A model generated the notes under the pieces. The model had not been told where the DNA came from, made no database searches, and saw only the letters and a program-made list of their open reading frames with translations. Of a DNA stretch of 64,000 nt, positions 23,115 through 33,712 are shown one piece after another. Source of the stretch: Kalmusia sp. IMI 367209 (taxonomy: Eukaryota; Ascomycota; Dothideomycetes; Pleosporales; Didymosphaeriaceae); NCBI GenBank assembly GCA_027946365.1, contig JAPEUQ010000002.1, positions 2,542,001 through 2,606,000 on the forward strand, given 5' to 3'. A program made the translations under genes and the position numbers. Every line of letters begins with the position of its first letter. Within the stretch, counting starts at the first letter, position 1.

Positions 23115-24654
23115 TTACGCCTTTTTAGACTTCCCAATGCTCGTATCGATGCTGCCCAATACCCAAGTCGCTGCAAAAACGGCGAACATGCCAAGAGTAA
23201 TTACGATCGGCTTCCTATACCCAGCAGTCCATGGATAATCGTATGTCACAATCAGATCTCGCTCTCTGAACTCATCTACGAGGTTGATGGCGTGCAACTC
23301 CAGAGTCGATCTGCCTAGCGTGTCCATGAAAGTCTTGTGAATACTAGTGGTGCTATCAACGAGCGGGACGGTAGTCGAGTACTTGACATTTGTGGCGCCC
23401 TCGGGAAGGATGACACGAAGATGCACCCTTGCGTACTGAATGCCCTCAGCAATGCGAGGCCCTTCTAGGAAAGGAACTTTTAACACGTAGGTATCGCCCT
23501 TAGTAAGCTTGCGAAGATAGGTGCTGAGATTGGCATTCCAGCCAACTCGGAAGCTATATTTCCAGCCTCCAAAGACAGGGTAGCGAGGCTTCAATTCCAG
23601 CAGATTCTCCTTCTTGCCAGGTCTGAAACGCGAGGTCGAGACGTTGCCGATATCGTCGGTGAAGTATGCGTCGGCCGCACCAGGGTGTAAAGGAAGGTTG
23701 AGTCCCTTTAAAGCAGAGGTCGGAGGGCTTAGGTACTGAGTCTTCTGCCACTCAACGCGGGAGAATTGGTTCTTAAGCTCGGCACCCTGGTTGCTGAGCC
23801 AGTAGCGCTCCTCTGATGCTAAATTGCCACCCCAGTGTGAGACCTCGAGATCACGCTCCAACAGCGACGCATGAGTGAGAGGCTTCGTAAACTCATAGCG
23901 AACACTAACGAATTCCTCGGCACCAGCTGGCACATCGTTATACGGTCCGTATGTGAAGGTGGAGCCCTGCTTCTGCGGGTCGGCCTTCTTTTCGGCGTTG
24001 AGATCAGCCGGGAGAGTGGTATAGTCTGGGACGTCGCCGCTCGGGAACTTGATCTTCGTCTTCTGCTTCTCGGTGAGGTAGGCAGACGGCGTGTATGCGC
24101 TAAATGTGTATTGCACGTATTGTTTCTCTGATTGCCCAATCTTTGCAGGGACTGGTGCAAGGGCAGAGAGGACAGAGTAGGTGATGCTGAGGGTCTGTTG
24201 CTGCTTGGGAGCGAGGGGCGTTGGGAGGTGAATCAGGTAGAACTCGGTCGAGCTATGCCTTTAGTTAGCTTGAGCAAGCTGCTACGGATCTCCAAGCGCT
24301 ACCTTTCAGCGTCAAGCCCTACAACCTCAACCTTGAAGGAGCCCTTCTCTGCATATTTCTTGTCCTTTACCTCGAATCCACCGACTCGAGAGATCAAACT
24401 CGTTTCGAAGGGTAGGTAGTACTCCGACTGCGGTTTGGAATCGATGTTTTCTATGATGACATTGATAGTTTCTCTTGGGTATGATTTGTCCAGATTCGTT
24501 GTGCGAACCAAGTTGGCATTTTAAAGACCTGCGGCGGCCTGAATGTGCTCGGTAGCACTTGTTTCGAGAGCAACGGCTGCGAGTGGTTCAATTCGGCGCA
24601 AGCGAGGCTTGACAGCGCTGCTAAGCAGCTTGAAAATAGAGGAAGCGACCTCAT
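23115..24654 (-). CDS. OST1: oligosaccharyltransferase subunit OST1 (ribophorin I) (one frame break)
   Basis: Exons 24303-24654 and 23115-24252, with a 50-nt intron (GTAGCG...CTAAC...CATAG), give about 496 aa. OST1 is a type I ER membrane subunit of the complex that transfers N-glycans to nascent proteins. Visible are a signal peptide (MRSLPLFSSCLAALSSLACA), the LVRTTNLDKSYPRETINVIIENI segment typical of ribophorin I, the conserved SVRYEFTKPLTHASLLERDLEVSHWG region, VFGGWKYSFRVGWN, and one C-terminal membrane span (VITLGMFAVFAATWVLG) followed by a short basic tail. One base appears missing in a four-T run (plus strand 24519-24522): the frame before it ends in PPQVFK and the frame after starts NANLVRTT, which are contiguous in homologues. 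A base-calling error is likely. It shares a 343-bp divergent promoter with the next gene. Confidence 0.93.
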
Positions 24655-24997
24655 CCTGGGTAGCAATCAAGTTACCCGAGCATAAGTGAGGATGATTGTG
24701 GAGGGGCGTTGGGACGTGAGAACTGGAGACTTCGTGGAGCTTGCGCGGCGCTGGAGCTCCAGGAACGTGGCATCTTACGGCGGACGTGCCTTCCGCTCCG
24801 CGCGGTGCCCCTTCCTGGCCAAGAGTCCCGCTCCCGCCCCGCGACCACAAGCTTCGTCCCGCACCGGCGCTCCTCCACACCTCGGCACAACGAAAACATT
24901 GAGCATTGCGGGCGACGATAGTGCCTCTGCACATTCTTTTTGGTCCGATTTGTCCAATTGCGCGCCGGAAGTGGCTAGATTATTGTAGAAGCACGCG
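24655..24997. promoter_or_regulatory. bidirectional promoter region
   Basis: A 343-bp GC-rich gap separates the divergent starts of OST1 and the pseudouridine-metabolism gene. It must serve both. No TATA box is evident on either side. Confidence 0.5.
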
Positions 24998-27523
24998 ATG
25001 AGGCCCTTTCTCCGGGCAACCACCCGGTCGCGCCTTCCTTTCAGCAGCAGAACAGGTTTTGTGGCATCAGGAAGGCGCCATCTCACTAACAATGGCTTCT
25101 TCCGCGTGTCGGAGGAGGTGAGGGAAGCTCTACACGCCAAAAAGCCCGTCGTCGCGCTCGAGACGACGATATACACTCATGGTACGCTGCAGAGACATAG
25201 CTAGCTATACTCAATTACTTATCAGTACACTCAGGCTTCCCCTATCCCGAGAACGTGGCCCTGGCTTCCCTCCTCGAAAGCGTCGTGCGCGTAAATGGCG
25301 GCGTTCCCGCAACCATAGGCATTCTTGATGGCATCGCGCGCGTGGGCATGGACCCTGAAGAATTGATAAGGCTCACTGAGTCGGCTGGAAAGTCTACTAC
25401 ATTGAAGCTCTCGAGAGAAGGGATCTCAGCTACGTGTGCGGGCAGAGGCTCGTTGGAAAGAACTTTCATGGAGGGACTACCATCTCCTCAACCATGTTAT
25501 TGGCACATTTGGCTGGTATCAAGATTTTTGGTACTGGTGGACTTGGCGGAGTCCATCGTGGGGCAGAGTCGAGCATGGACATCTCCGCTGATCTGACCGA
25601 GTTGGGCAGAACACCAGTCACTGTAGTTTCTAGCGGATGCAAGAGCTTTCTCGATATTCCTAGAACGTTGGAGTATCTTGAGACCGAAGGTGCCTACGTT
25701 GGCACATTCGCTGACGGGCGCAAGGGCAACGTGGATTTTCCAGCTTTTTGGTCCAGAGACAGTGGCGTGAAAAGCCCTACAACAGTTGAAAATGAGATCG
25801 AGGCTGCTGCAATCATTCGTACGTGTTCCCCTTTTGTTTACGGAATCACACAGCTTATTGTAATAAGATGCCCAACACTCACTCAACATCTCTTCCGGAC
25901 TACTCTTTGCAAACCCCGTCCCAACAGAAAGTGCCATTCCCAAGGAAACCATGGACTCTATCATCGAAGAGGCCATTCGTCAGGCTAACGCAGCTGGCGT
26001 TATTGGCAAAGATAACACGCCCTTCATTCTTGCTAAGATCAAGGAGCTGAGCAAGGGCCAAAGTATACCCGCAAACAGGGCGCTCATAGAGTCTAACGTG
26101 AGACGTGCTGCCATAGTAGCCCGAGAACTTGCAGTATTAGAATGCAAACAAGAGGAAGCCCAAGGGTGAGCAACCTGTCCTGCCGCTCAGCTGTAGGCCT
26201 TGGTGCTGATTGTAAGTATGTAGACGCGCTTCTTCAGTCTTCAATCCAGTCTTGTCTAGCCTCGCATCCACCGCAGAAGACCGTGCAAGCAACACATCCT
26301 TGTCGACTTCAGCGGCTGCTCCAGTTTCATCTATCCAGTCGTCAGTAGCCTCATCAGTATCTGATATCATAGTTGCAGGCGCACTAGCAGTGGATTTCTC
26401 TTGTGACTACGCACCCTTTGCAAACTCACCCGACCCAATAGAGCCAGCATTGCACACCTCTAATCCTGCTGTAGTCAACCAGACACTAGGTGGGGTCGCT
26501 CATAACATCGCCAAAGCAACTCATTTGCTTGGGTCCTCAGTGCAGCTGAACAGCGCAATCGGAGACGATCTTAGCGGGCGAGCAGCTCTTAGCCAGCTGG
26601 AAGATGAAGGCATGTTGACAACGGGAATTCATACCCTTTCCAAGCCAGCACGGACTGCTCAATATGTGGCCATCAACAACGCAAAGAAAGACCTTACCTT
26701 GGCTATGGCTGACATGAAAATCTTGGAAGATATTCCCTCGCCCCAATTAACGGAGATGCTTAAGATAAATACCTTCTCACCTCCTAGGGTCCTCGTTGCG
26801 GACGCGAACTGGGACTCCGATTCCTTACACCAATGGCTTGCCTTAGGCAAAAGCTTCAACCAAACAACCACCATCTTCGAACCGGTATCCACAGCAAAAG
26901 CGCTGCGCATCTTCCCCAGCACATCAGTCCAAGACATCACGTACCCACTAGTCGACATCATCACGCCCAACGAGCTCGAGCTTCAAGCTCTACACAACCA
27001 CGCCTACACCCTCGGTCTATTCGACGCACCATTTTGGTTCACTACCATCGACGCTCTTGGTATCCCCTCTTCTGGTCTCCGCGTCCCACTTTCCGTCACC
27101 ACAACACCCGCCCTTGTCGATGCTGGTATTCCTCAACAGGCTATCAAGCTTCTTCCTTTCTTCCCTACCATTCTTACAAAACTCGGTGCGCAAGGTGTTC
27201 TTCTTACACAGATCCTCAAAGCTGATGATTTAACGCTTCATTCGGCGGATGAGGCGCAGTATGTACTGGCAAGATGTAGGAATGGGGATCAGAATGTTGG
27301 AGGACTGTATGTGAGGTTATTCCCCACGGAAGTACTTGGGAAAGAGGAGGTAGTCAGTGTGAATGGATGCGGAGATACGTTCGTAGGGGCATTGGCGGTA
27401 GGGTTGGCGAAGGGAAGGAGGGTACAAGAGTCTGTGGGACTTGCGCAGAAGGCGGCTGGACTGACCCTCAGGAGTAAAGAGAGTGTCAGCCCTCGGCTTA
27501 AGACTTTGCAGGGGCAGGTATAG
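24998..27523 (+). CDS. fused pseudouridine-5'-phosphate glycosidase and PfkB-family pseudouridine kinase (one frame break)
   Basis: Exons 24998-25181, 25235-25818, 25868-26165 and 26260-27523 give about 776 aa. The first half is a PsuG-like glycosidase that splits pseudouridine 5'-phosphate into uracil and ribose 5-phosphate (ALETTIYTHG, NGGVPATIGILDG, FHGGTTIS, FGTGGLGGVHRG, ISSGLLFANPVP). The second half is a PfkB sugar-kinase domain (AGALAVDFSCDYAP, NQTLGGVAHNIAKA, and the ATP/anion-hole motif NGCGDTFVGAL) that phosphorylates pseudouridine. The Arg-rich, Ser-rich, acid-poor N-terminus looks like a mitochondrial presequence. One base seems missing near 25430: the frame reads SREGISA, then shifts to YVCGQRLVGKNFHGG. 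Both sides are well conserved, so an error or a very recent lesion is likely. Fusion of both activities is known in eukaryotes. Confidence 0.9.
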
Positions 27524-28257
27524 CTTTGCGAAGACGGAAAGGGTACTGAGTAAGCGATCCTGTCGCTTATACTGAATTTGTAACATAGCTTGCGAGATCA
27601 TCATTATGCATTGTAGAACCACTTCGAGCATTTACTCCGGATCGCACAAAAAATTATTCTCCACAACACATCACATAGTTGCAATCCGCAGCGCAAACAT
27701 GCCTGGGCATCGGACCATCACGAATTTAGCACCGAGTGAAGCTCAACTACGAATAAGATCATAAGTTGTCATTCAATATGATAAGCCTCTAATATCTTCA
27801 ATGCTATTGGAACTGAGATTGTCTATCTCGAGACAGTGCGAATCGTTCCAAAAAGAACTACAATTCTTGTCGTTGAAGATTTCATTTAACATGACTACCA
27901 GCGTGGTGTTGTACCATTTTGAATTCGTCTAGCTTGTTTCGCTCGGAAGCAGATATCCGCACGCAATATAGCTAGTCGCACGTAGAGGCTAATGCTCAGA
28001 TTTTCTACCAAAAAGGGACGCGCGTAGTACGCCCCCTCATTCTTAATCTAAATCTTGAACTTTGCGTGGCGGAATTCAACACATTGAACGAAGGAGTAGC
28101 GCGCATCAATGCTAACTAGTTCTGCCACGGATCTCACGGTGAGATCGTGATACGTCCCCTTTAAGCATACGCAGAAGTGTTCAGAGGAAGCCTTTAAGTT
28201 GAAGAATGCGCAGTCTTTGGTATTCTCTGAAACTTAGATTTAGAACAGAATTTCAAG
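27524..28257. other. intergenic
   Basis: About 730 bp between two plus-strand genes. The last 250 bp is the presumed promoter of the alpha-galactosidase and contains the palindrome described separately. Confidence 0.4.
28130..28146. promoter_or_regulatory. 17-bp perfect palindrome upstream of alpha-galactosidase
   Basis: The sequence GATCTCACGGTGAGATC has two 8-base arms around one central G and ends 112 bp before the alpha-galactosidase start codon. Position and symmetry suit a dimeric regulator site. It does not match the CGG-N-CCG pattern of Gal4-like factors, and no regulator is known to me. Confidence 0.35.
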
Positions 28258-29674
28258 ATGGTGTCTTCTGCGTTCTTGCTAGTTCACTTTGTAGGGTTCA
28301 CTCTGGCTCTAAACAATGGCGTCGGCAAATTGCCAAAATTAGGTTATGACAGTAAGTGCAAGCTATTCGAAATTGCCATGAGAAACTTAGTTCACTATTT
28401 TGGTAGCCTGGAACGCTTTTGCCTGTGATTATGACCAAGATAAAGTCCTTGCTCAAGCCCAAGCGATGGTAGACAGCGGCTTAGTTGAAGCGGGCTACAA
28501 TTCCATAATTCTCGACGATTGTTTCACTCTCAAGGACCGGGATGCAAATGGAAAATTGGTCGAAGGTGCGTCCCATTACTCTACTCCGAAGAATATCTTT
28601 TAAGTTTCTCCAGATCCTCAAAAATGGCCACAGGGTCTCAAGCATTTCACGTCCGAAATCAACAAATTGGGAATATCGGCCTCCGCATACAGCGACTCAG
28701 GTTACAAAACCTGTGCGGGTTATCCCGGTTCCTACGGTCACGAAAAACAAGACATCGAAACCTGGACCGAATGGGGTTTTACTTATCTGAAGTATGACAA
28801 TTGTTACATTCCATTTGATAACGTAACCCAAGTGAACGTCTACGGTCGTTATCAACGCATGGCCGATGCAATTGCTTCTCAAGCCTCTGGTAACAGAACT
28901 CAGCCATTCTGGCTTGGTCTATGCGAGTGGGGTTGGCAGCAGCCATGGATCTGGGGCAAGCGAGTCGGTCAAAGCTGGCGCATCAATGGAGATATCAAGC
29001 CATGGTGGAGCGCGATCGCTGCTATAATCGATCAGGCCAGCTTCTTGTATTGGGCCTCAGATTTCTACGGGCATAACGACTTGGATATGCTTGAAGTAGG
29101 AAACACCGGACAAGGCACTCCTGTTGGCAACCTTACCTATGACGAAGCGAAGAGCCATTTCACAGCGTGGGCACTATTAAAGAGCCCGCTTATTATCGGA
29201 ACAGACCTGACCAATGCAACAAACCAAACGATTGAAATCCTGGGTAATCGGGACATCATCAAGATTAACCAAGATCCTATTGTTGGCGAGGGCATTTCTC
29301 CGTTCCGCTGGGGTATCAATCCGGATTATGTCTCAAATCCCAGTCATCCTGCACAGTATTGGTCTGGCAATAGCAGTTATGGCATTGTGTTCATGGTCTT
29401 GAACACGCTTGATCAATCCGCTGATATGTTCTTCAACTTGACTGAAAGCTGGGCCATTCGAGCGGGGCGTATGTACAATGTTTACGATATGTGGACCCAT
29501 ACAGATAATGGGACCGCATTGCGGAACATTAGCTTGACATTGCCTGCCCACGGCGTTGCCGCGCTCTTGCTCACCGACGCAGGACCTGAGCCTGAAGCAG
29601 AGTCGCTAGGACTGCCCTATTGTGCGGGTTATTGGCAATGTAGTTTTCCGAACGGGACGTACTACAGTAACTAG
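28258..29674 (+). CDS. secreted alpha-galactosidase, glycoside hydrolase family 27
   Basis: Exons 28258-28351, 28407-28565 and 28614-29674 (introns 55 and 48 nt) give 437 aa. GH27 enzymes hydrolyse terminal alpha-1,6-galactosides in galactomannan and raffinose-type sugars with a retaining mechanism. A signal peptide (MVSSAFLLVHFVGFTLA) precedes the barrel start PKLGYDTWNAFACD. The GYNSIILDDCF strand, the nucleophile motif LKYDNC (Asp) and the acid/base region HNDLDMLEVGN are present, as are CEWGWQQPW and the C-terminal beta domain ending in AHGVAALLLT. Many NxS/T sequons fit secretion. After the beta domain there is a short extension (LPYCAGYWQCSFPNGTYYSN) and no carbohydrate-binding module. 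Confidence 0.93.
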
Positions 29675-30036
29675 GGCCTCCTATGTTCGCCTGGGCCGGT
29701 TGAAAATTAGCCTGTACGATAATGGGTGCCACGTCCCGTTAGATACCATGAGACAAAAGTAAATGTATAGAACAAAACACTCTAGCATTTTCATGGGCGG
29801 TAAACAACACTGTTTCGTCCGACCAGATTGGCAGTTATGCGTGCGGTTATTTAGAATCCAGTTGCTTCAATAGTAGGATGTCACGCTTTTGTTACAATTG
29901 GTTATGCGAGCAATGAGAGATATATGTTTGTATTGGGTTGAGCCACATCGCTGTGTATAGCCAGTGTATATGATCAAATATATTTGAAGTGTAGGCTCTA
30001 ATACAACTATTCAGACCCATGCTTGTCAATGCCGCC
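29675..30036. other. intergenic, convergent
   Basis: A 362-bp gap between the convergent alpha-galactosidase and BYS1-like genes; presumably both terminators. Nothing else seen. Confidence 0.4.
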
Positions 30037-31551
30037 CTAACCCACACTTGAAGTACTAGCTGTAATACGCCTCTTGCACTCCTTCTTTCTTGAGCCCGTA
30101 AACCCAGTCTCCGTAGGAGCCAGACTATTAGTTGTAAGTCGTGCAGTACTTGGAGATGGTGAATCTGTGCCTGGTGAATTGACGAACGACATCAGCGAGC
30201 TTTGTCTTTGAGCAGAAGTCGGTAACGTGGGCAACGCTGAGCTTGAAGTAGGTTGTACTATAGTACTTGCTTTGCTTGTAGATGTAGAGATCAAGTTAGT
30301 GGAAGCAGCATTACCTTGCGATGGTGCATGCGTTGTCGAGCCTCCTGTTGCAAACGTAGTCTTACTCTTTTCTAGCATAAGGATTTCATGTGTAGCCGTC
30401 TTGGCCCAATCATTAAAGTCTTTAGCCACTTGCCTATTGAGAAGTCAGATGTACTTCCGCTCTGCTCAGGATAATGTACTTACTCTGTGTCTCCTCGGGT
30501 AGCACAAAGATCTAATCTCATATTCCCATGATACTCCCGCTCACACGTGAAAGTCGACTCCTTATCCCTCGACTTATCCCACGTATATATCATGAAACTC
30601 TTGCTCTTGCCATCACAGTATATAGGTGGACAGTTGTAACCTTTTTCATCTGTGCTGAATGTGACAGCTACGCCCCCATCGTAGCCAGGGCACTCCCGGA
30701 CCTTCTGATCGTGCATAGCGGTTGTAGCATTAAAATCCGTGACAATCGCGGGTACCAGACCTTTCGTACCGTTGGCGAGCGTTCCATTTACCATGGGCTG
30801 CCCACAGTCCAGTAAACTCACATCGTAGATCAACTTTTTAAACGTTTTAAGAGGAATAATTCTGGGGTTTTGGTACAATGTGTACTCGAACTGCATGATA
30901 GAATTATCGACCGAATATCCCTTTGCAATTTTCATCGAGATGCCCTGGCCAGCAAGCTTGTCTTCATCTGGGCAGTACGGTGGAGCACCAGTGTAATTGC
31001 AGCCGCCGCTTGTTCGGAACGGCTCGGTGAAGTTTTCTCCCGGGCTTATTAGGACTGGTATTTTGTCTTCGACTGCTTCCCAGCCTGTTGTGGCATTACG
31101 TGATCTGCTTAGTTAGTGTATGTTCTCTACAAAATTTACCATATATATTGGGCTCATTGATGGCTTACCCATTGAGGTAACGCCCGCCAACGCTACGTAA
31201 GTTCACAAAGTAAGGGCAATTGTTGAAGACCGTTACATTTCCACTCTTGTAGCCATCGTCAGGGATTTTTAGATTGGTAGCCTTGGGCGCTGCAGGCTTG
31301 CCTGGCTGTTGAAGCCACAGAGAAGCGGAGAGCGCAGGTATTGGTGAAGGCGGTGCGTTGGCTACTGGAATGGTAGTTGGGCATATAATTGGCGAAGAAG
31401 ATGTATTCATGGTATTTATCGAGTGTGTGTCTGATGCGTGATCACTAAATTGTGTTCTTGTTGTCAATAGTGGGCTTGAATGCAGCGTGGTCGCGAAAAC
31501 CTCTCCGAGGATTCCAGAGATCGTCAGAACCCGAGCTACGATTGTACGCAT
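30037..31551 (-). CDS. BYS1 / antigenic-thaumatin-like secreted protein, copy 1
   Basis: Exons 31169-31551, 30484-31104 and 30037-30433 give 466 aa. Introns of 64 and 50 nt have GTAAGC...CACTAAC...CAG and GTAAGT...CTGAC...TAG. A hydrophobic N-terminus (RTIVARVLTISGILGEVFA) suggests secretion. After a Ser/Pro spacer comes the domain core SGNVTVFNNCPYFVNLRSVGG, then ISPGENFTEPFR, LIYDVSLLDCGQP, ECPGYDGGVAV, YNCPPIYCDG and a final Cys-containing GNMRLDLCA strand. This order of strands and cysteines matches the Blastomyces BYS1 family, a thaumatin-like fold of unknown function. The last 130 residues are Ser/Thr-rich and lack a GPI-type hydrophobic end. It lies head to tail with a paralogue 348 bp upstream. 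Confidence 0.72.
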
Positions 31552-31898
31552 GTCAAGCTTTCAACTAGAGCGATCGTAAAAATGCAATTTGTTAATTAGA
31601 TGTTGTTAAAGAAAGGTTGTAGTGTAGGCTTGCAAAGGAAAAAAAGCTTATCGCAATAGCACAACGAAAGACCAACTTTACCGCTGAAAAAGTGTTTACT
31701 TTATATCGATGGACACTATGAGTAAGCGAATCTTCCCTCGACACTCACACTCAACAGCGGAATACCTTTCGATATGAATGACTAACATTTGGAAAGAATG
31801 AATGCTGACTCTAATGATATAGATACAACTACAAACATAATGACTAACACAAAAACATAAGCCACATCAGACCACTCACTCACTCATTCACTCGCCTT
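31552..31898. other. intergenic between tandem paralogues
   Basis: A 347-bp AT-rich gap; promoter of the first BYS1-like copy and 3' end of the second. No further feature seen. Confidence 0.4.
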
Positions 31899-33434
31899 CT
31901 ACACTGCAGAACCACTCACACTTCCTGTAACAACCCCCATAGCATTAGTCTCAGTAGTCGACGTGATAGTTACATACTCTGTCGTCCAAATCGTGAAAGT
32001 AGTATTCTTTTCCGTACTAGAGCCATCATCCGTCTGTACTGATGCAGTAGGATAAGTAAAGCCAGTCATCGAGCAGGAGGAGTTACTGCAAGACGAAGAC
32101 AACTCTGATTCAGAAGCGAATGACAGTACGACAGATGTTGTTTCAATAGACGAGCCTTCAGATGGCGTAATCCCTACGGATATTGCGCTGGTCGAAGTAA
32201 GATCTGATGCAATGATTTCAGATGAAAGCGAGGGCGGTACTCCGGCATAAGATGTTGACGATGGTATCGAAGTCGTACTCGAGTGAAGCTTACTCCAGCA
32301 TTCCGATGTTGAAGCTGCAGAATTGAACGTGCAAGAGATGTCGGATCGTGTGTTCGAATGGGCCGGACAGGATGGGCATGGTGGGCATGATGCGATAGGA
32401 GTATTTGTTAGGCCAGGCATTGTGGTCAAGTATAGAGTAGATGTTACGATGTGAGCGGCGTTACTAGTAGAATGATTCGGAAAGGTATACGAGGCACTGA
32501 GGCTTGGTATACCGGTGCTCGTGTGAAAAGTTGTGCTGTTGGTAAAAAGTGCGCCAAGCTGAGACGAAGGATAAACGCTTGAGCCTGGTGTATTCGGGAT
32601 GATAACGCCTGTCTTATTGAATTCTTTCCTCCATTTCTCGTATATTTCGTAGCCGGTCCTGCTCTCGCAGCGTTAGTTACGTGCGCTACGCAGTGTTTGT
32701 CGAGTAGGCTCAGCTCACCCATTGCCGTTACCTGCACATAGCTCCACATATAAGTTGCCACGGTACTCCTGGTCACATGATTTTGTCGATTCGTTCTCTC
32801 TTGATCTGTCATAATTATAGATTCCGTCGCAGAACTGAACACCATCGCAATAGATCGGTGGACAATGCTTGTAGTCGCTCGTCCACATCGCAATTCCATT
32901 TTGGTAGCCCGGGCAACTATCGATCTTCTTCTGGTTGTAGTTATCATCCTGGCTTGCCTGGACGTCTGTTACAAGCGCGGTAGTTTTAGCACAATCAAGC
33001 AAGCTGATGTCGTACCATAGCTTCTTGAATGTTTCAGTGTTCTTGCCTATGGCGTATTCCAACTGTAAAACGTTGTGGCTATAATTTTTAGGGGGCCTCG
33101 TGATTTTGATCACGGACCCTTGCCCGATCTCTTTTCCTGAATAGTCGGTACCGTTCAGGCTGTGGTTGGAATGGAAGATAGTTTCACGAAGGGCTTCGTG
33201 ATAGATACTGCCGGAGGGAATAGTGTATTCGATCTGATTGCGGTCATTGCCCCTGCGCCACGCTCCAACAGACATAGCAAAGAGGTCCTCTTTACAACGG
33301 TTGATGATGTATAACGAGGCATCTTCCTCGCCCGGGTCCATTGAGTGGGAAAACTCAGAGCTATTCCGGGCGACAGAGTGGCTTCTACTGGTTGCGAAAA
33401 GACCCAAAGTTGCAAGGTATCTGGTGAATTGCAT
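31899..33434 (-). CDS. BYS1 / antigenic-thaumatin-like secreted protein, copy 2
   Basis: Exons 32719-33434 and 31899-32658, separated by a 60-nt intron (GTGAGC...CTAAC...GCAG), give 491 aa. A signal-like N-terminus (MQFTRYLATLGLFATS) precedes the domain: SLYIINRCKEDLFAMSVGAW, LWYDISLLDCAK, SCPGYQNGIAMW, HCPPIYCDGVQFCDG and the final strand GNLYVELCAG. These align with copy 1 (for example CPPIYCDG and DxSLLDC in both), so the two are paralogues. The roughly 250-residue tail is extremely Ser/Thr-rich with a CPPCPSCP motif and TEYVTITSTTET, typical of O-glycosylated cell-wall proteins. The final exon ends in GSVSGSAV; a GTGAGT inside the last codons could be a donor for an unseen GPI-anchor exon. 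Confidence 0.7.
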
Positions 33435-33712
33435 AATGTGATCCTAATACTGTACGATTCTGAGTGGGTTTCGTGACGTGGAATGAAATGAAGAGCTTCG
33501 TGGCTTGAACAATAGTCTACAAGTTTGCGAATGGTTGCTGAGGTAGTTACAAAGGGCAATCGAAGGTGGTAGCTGGAAGAGGAGTTCATTGCAAAAAGGA
33601 GGTGCATATGTGGTTCTGATGCCGTGTATTTGATGCTACATATTGTGAGTAATAAAGGCGTCGTGCTCAGACTCACACTTTGGACCAACGTTCGATCCAG
33701 ACGCTCTAATTC

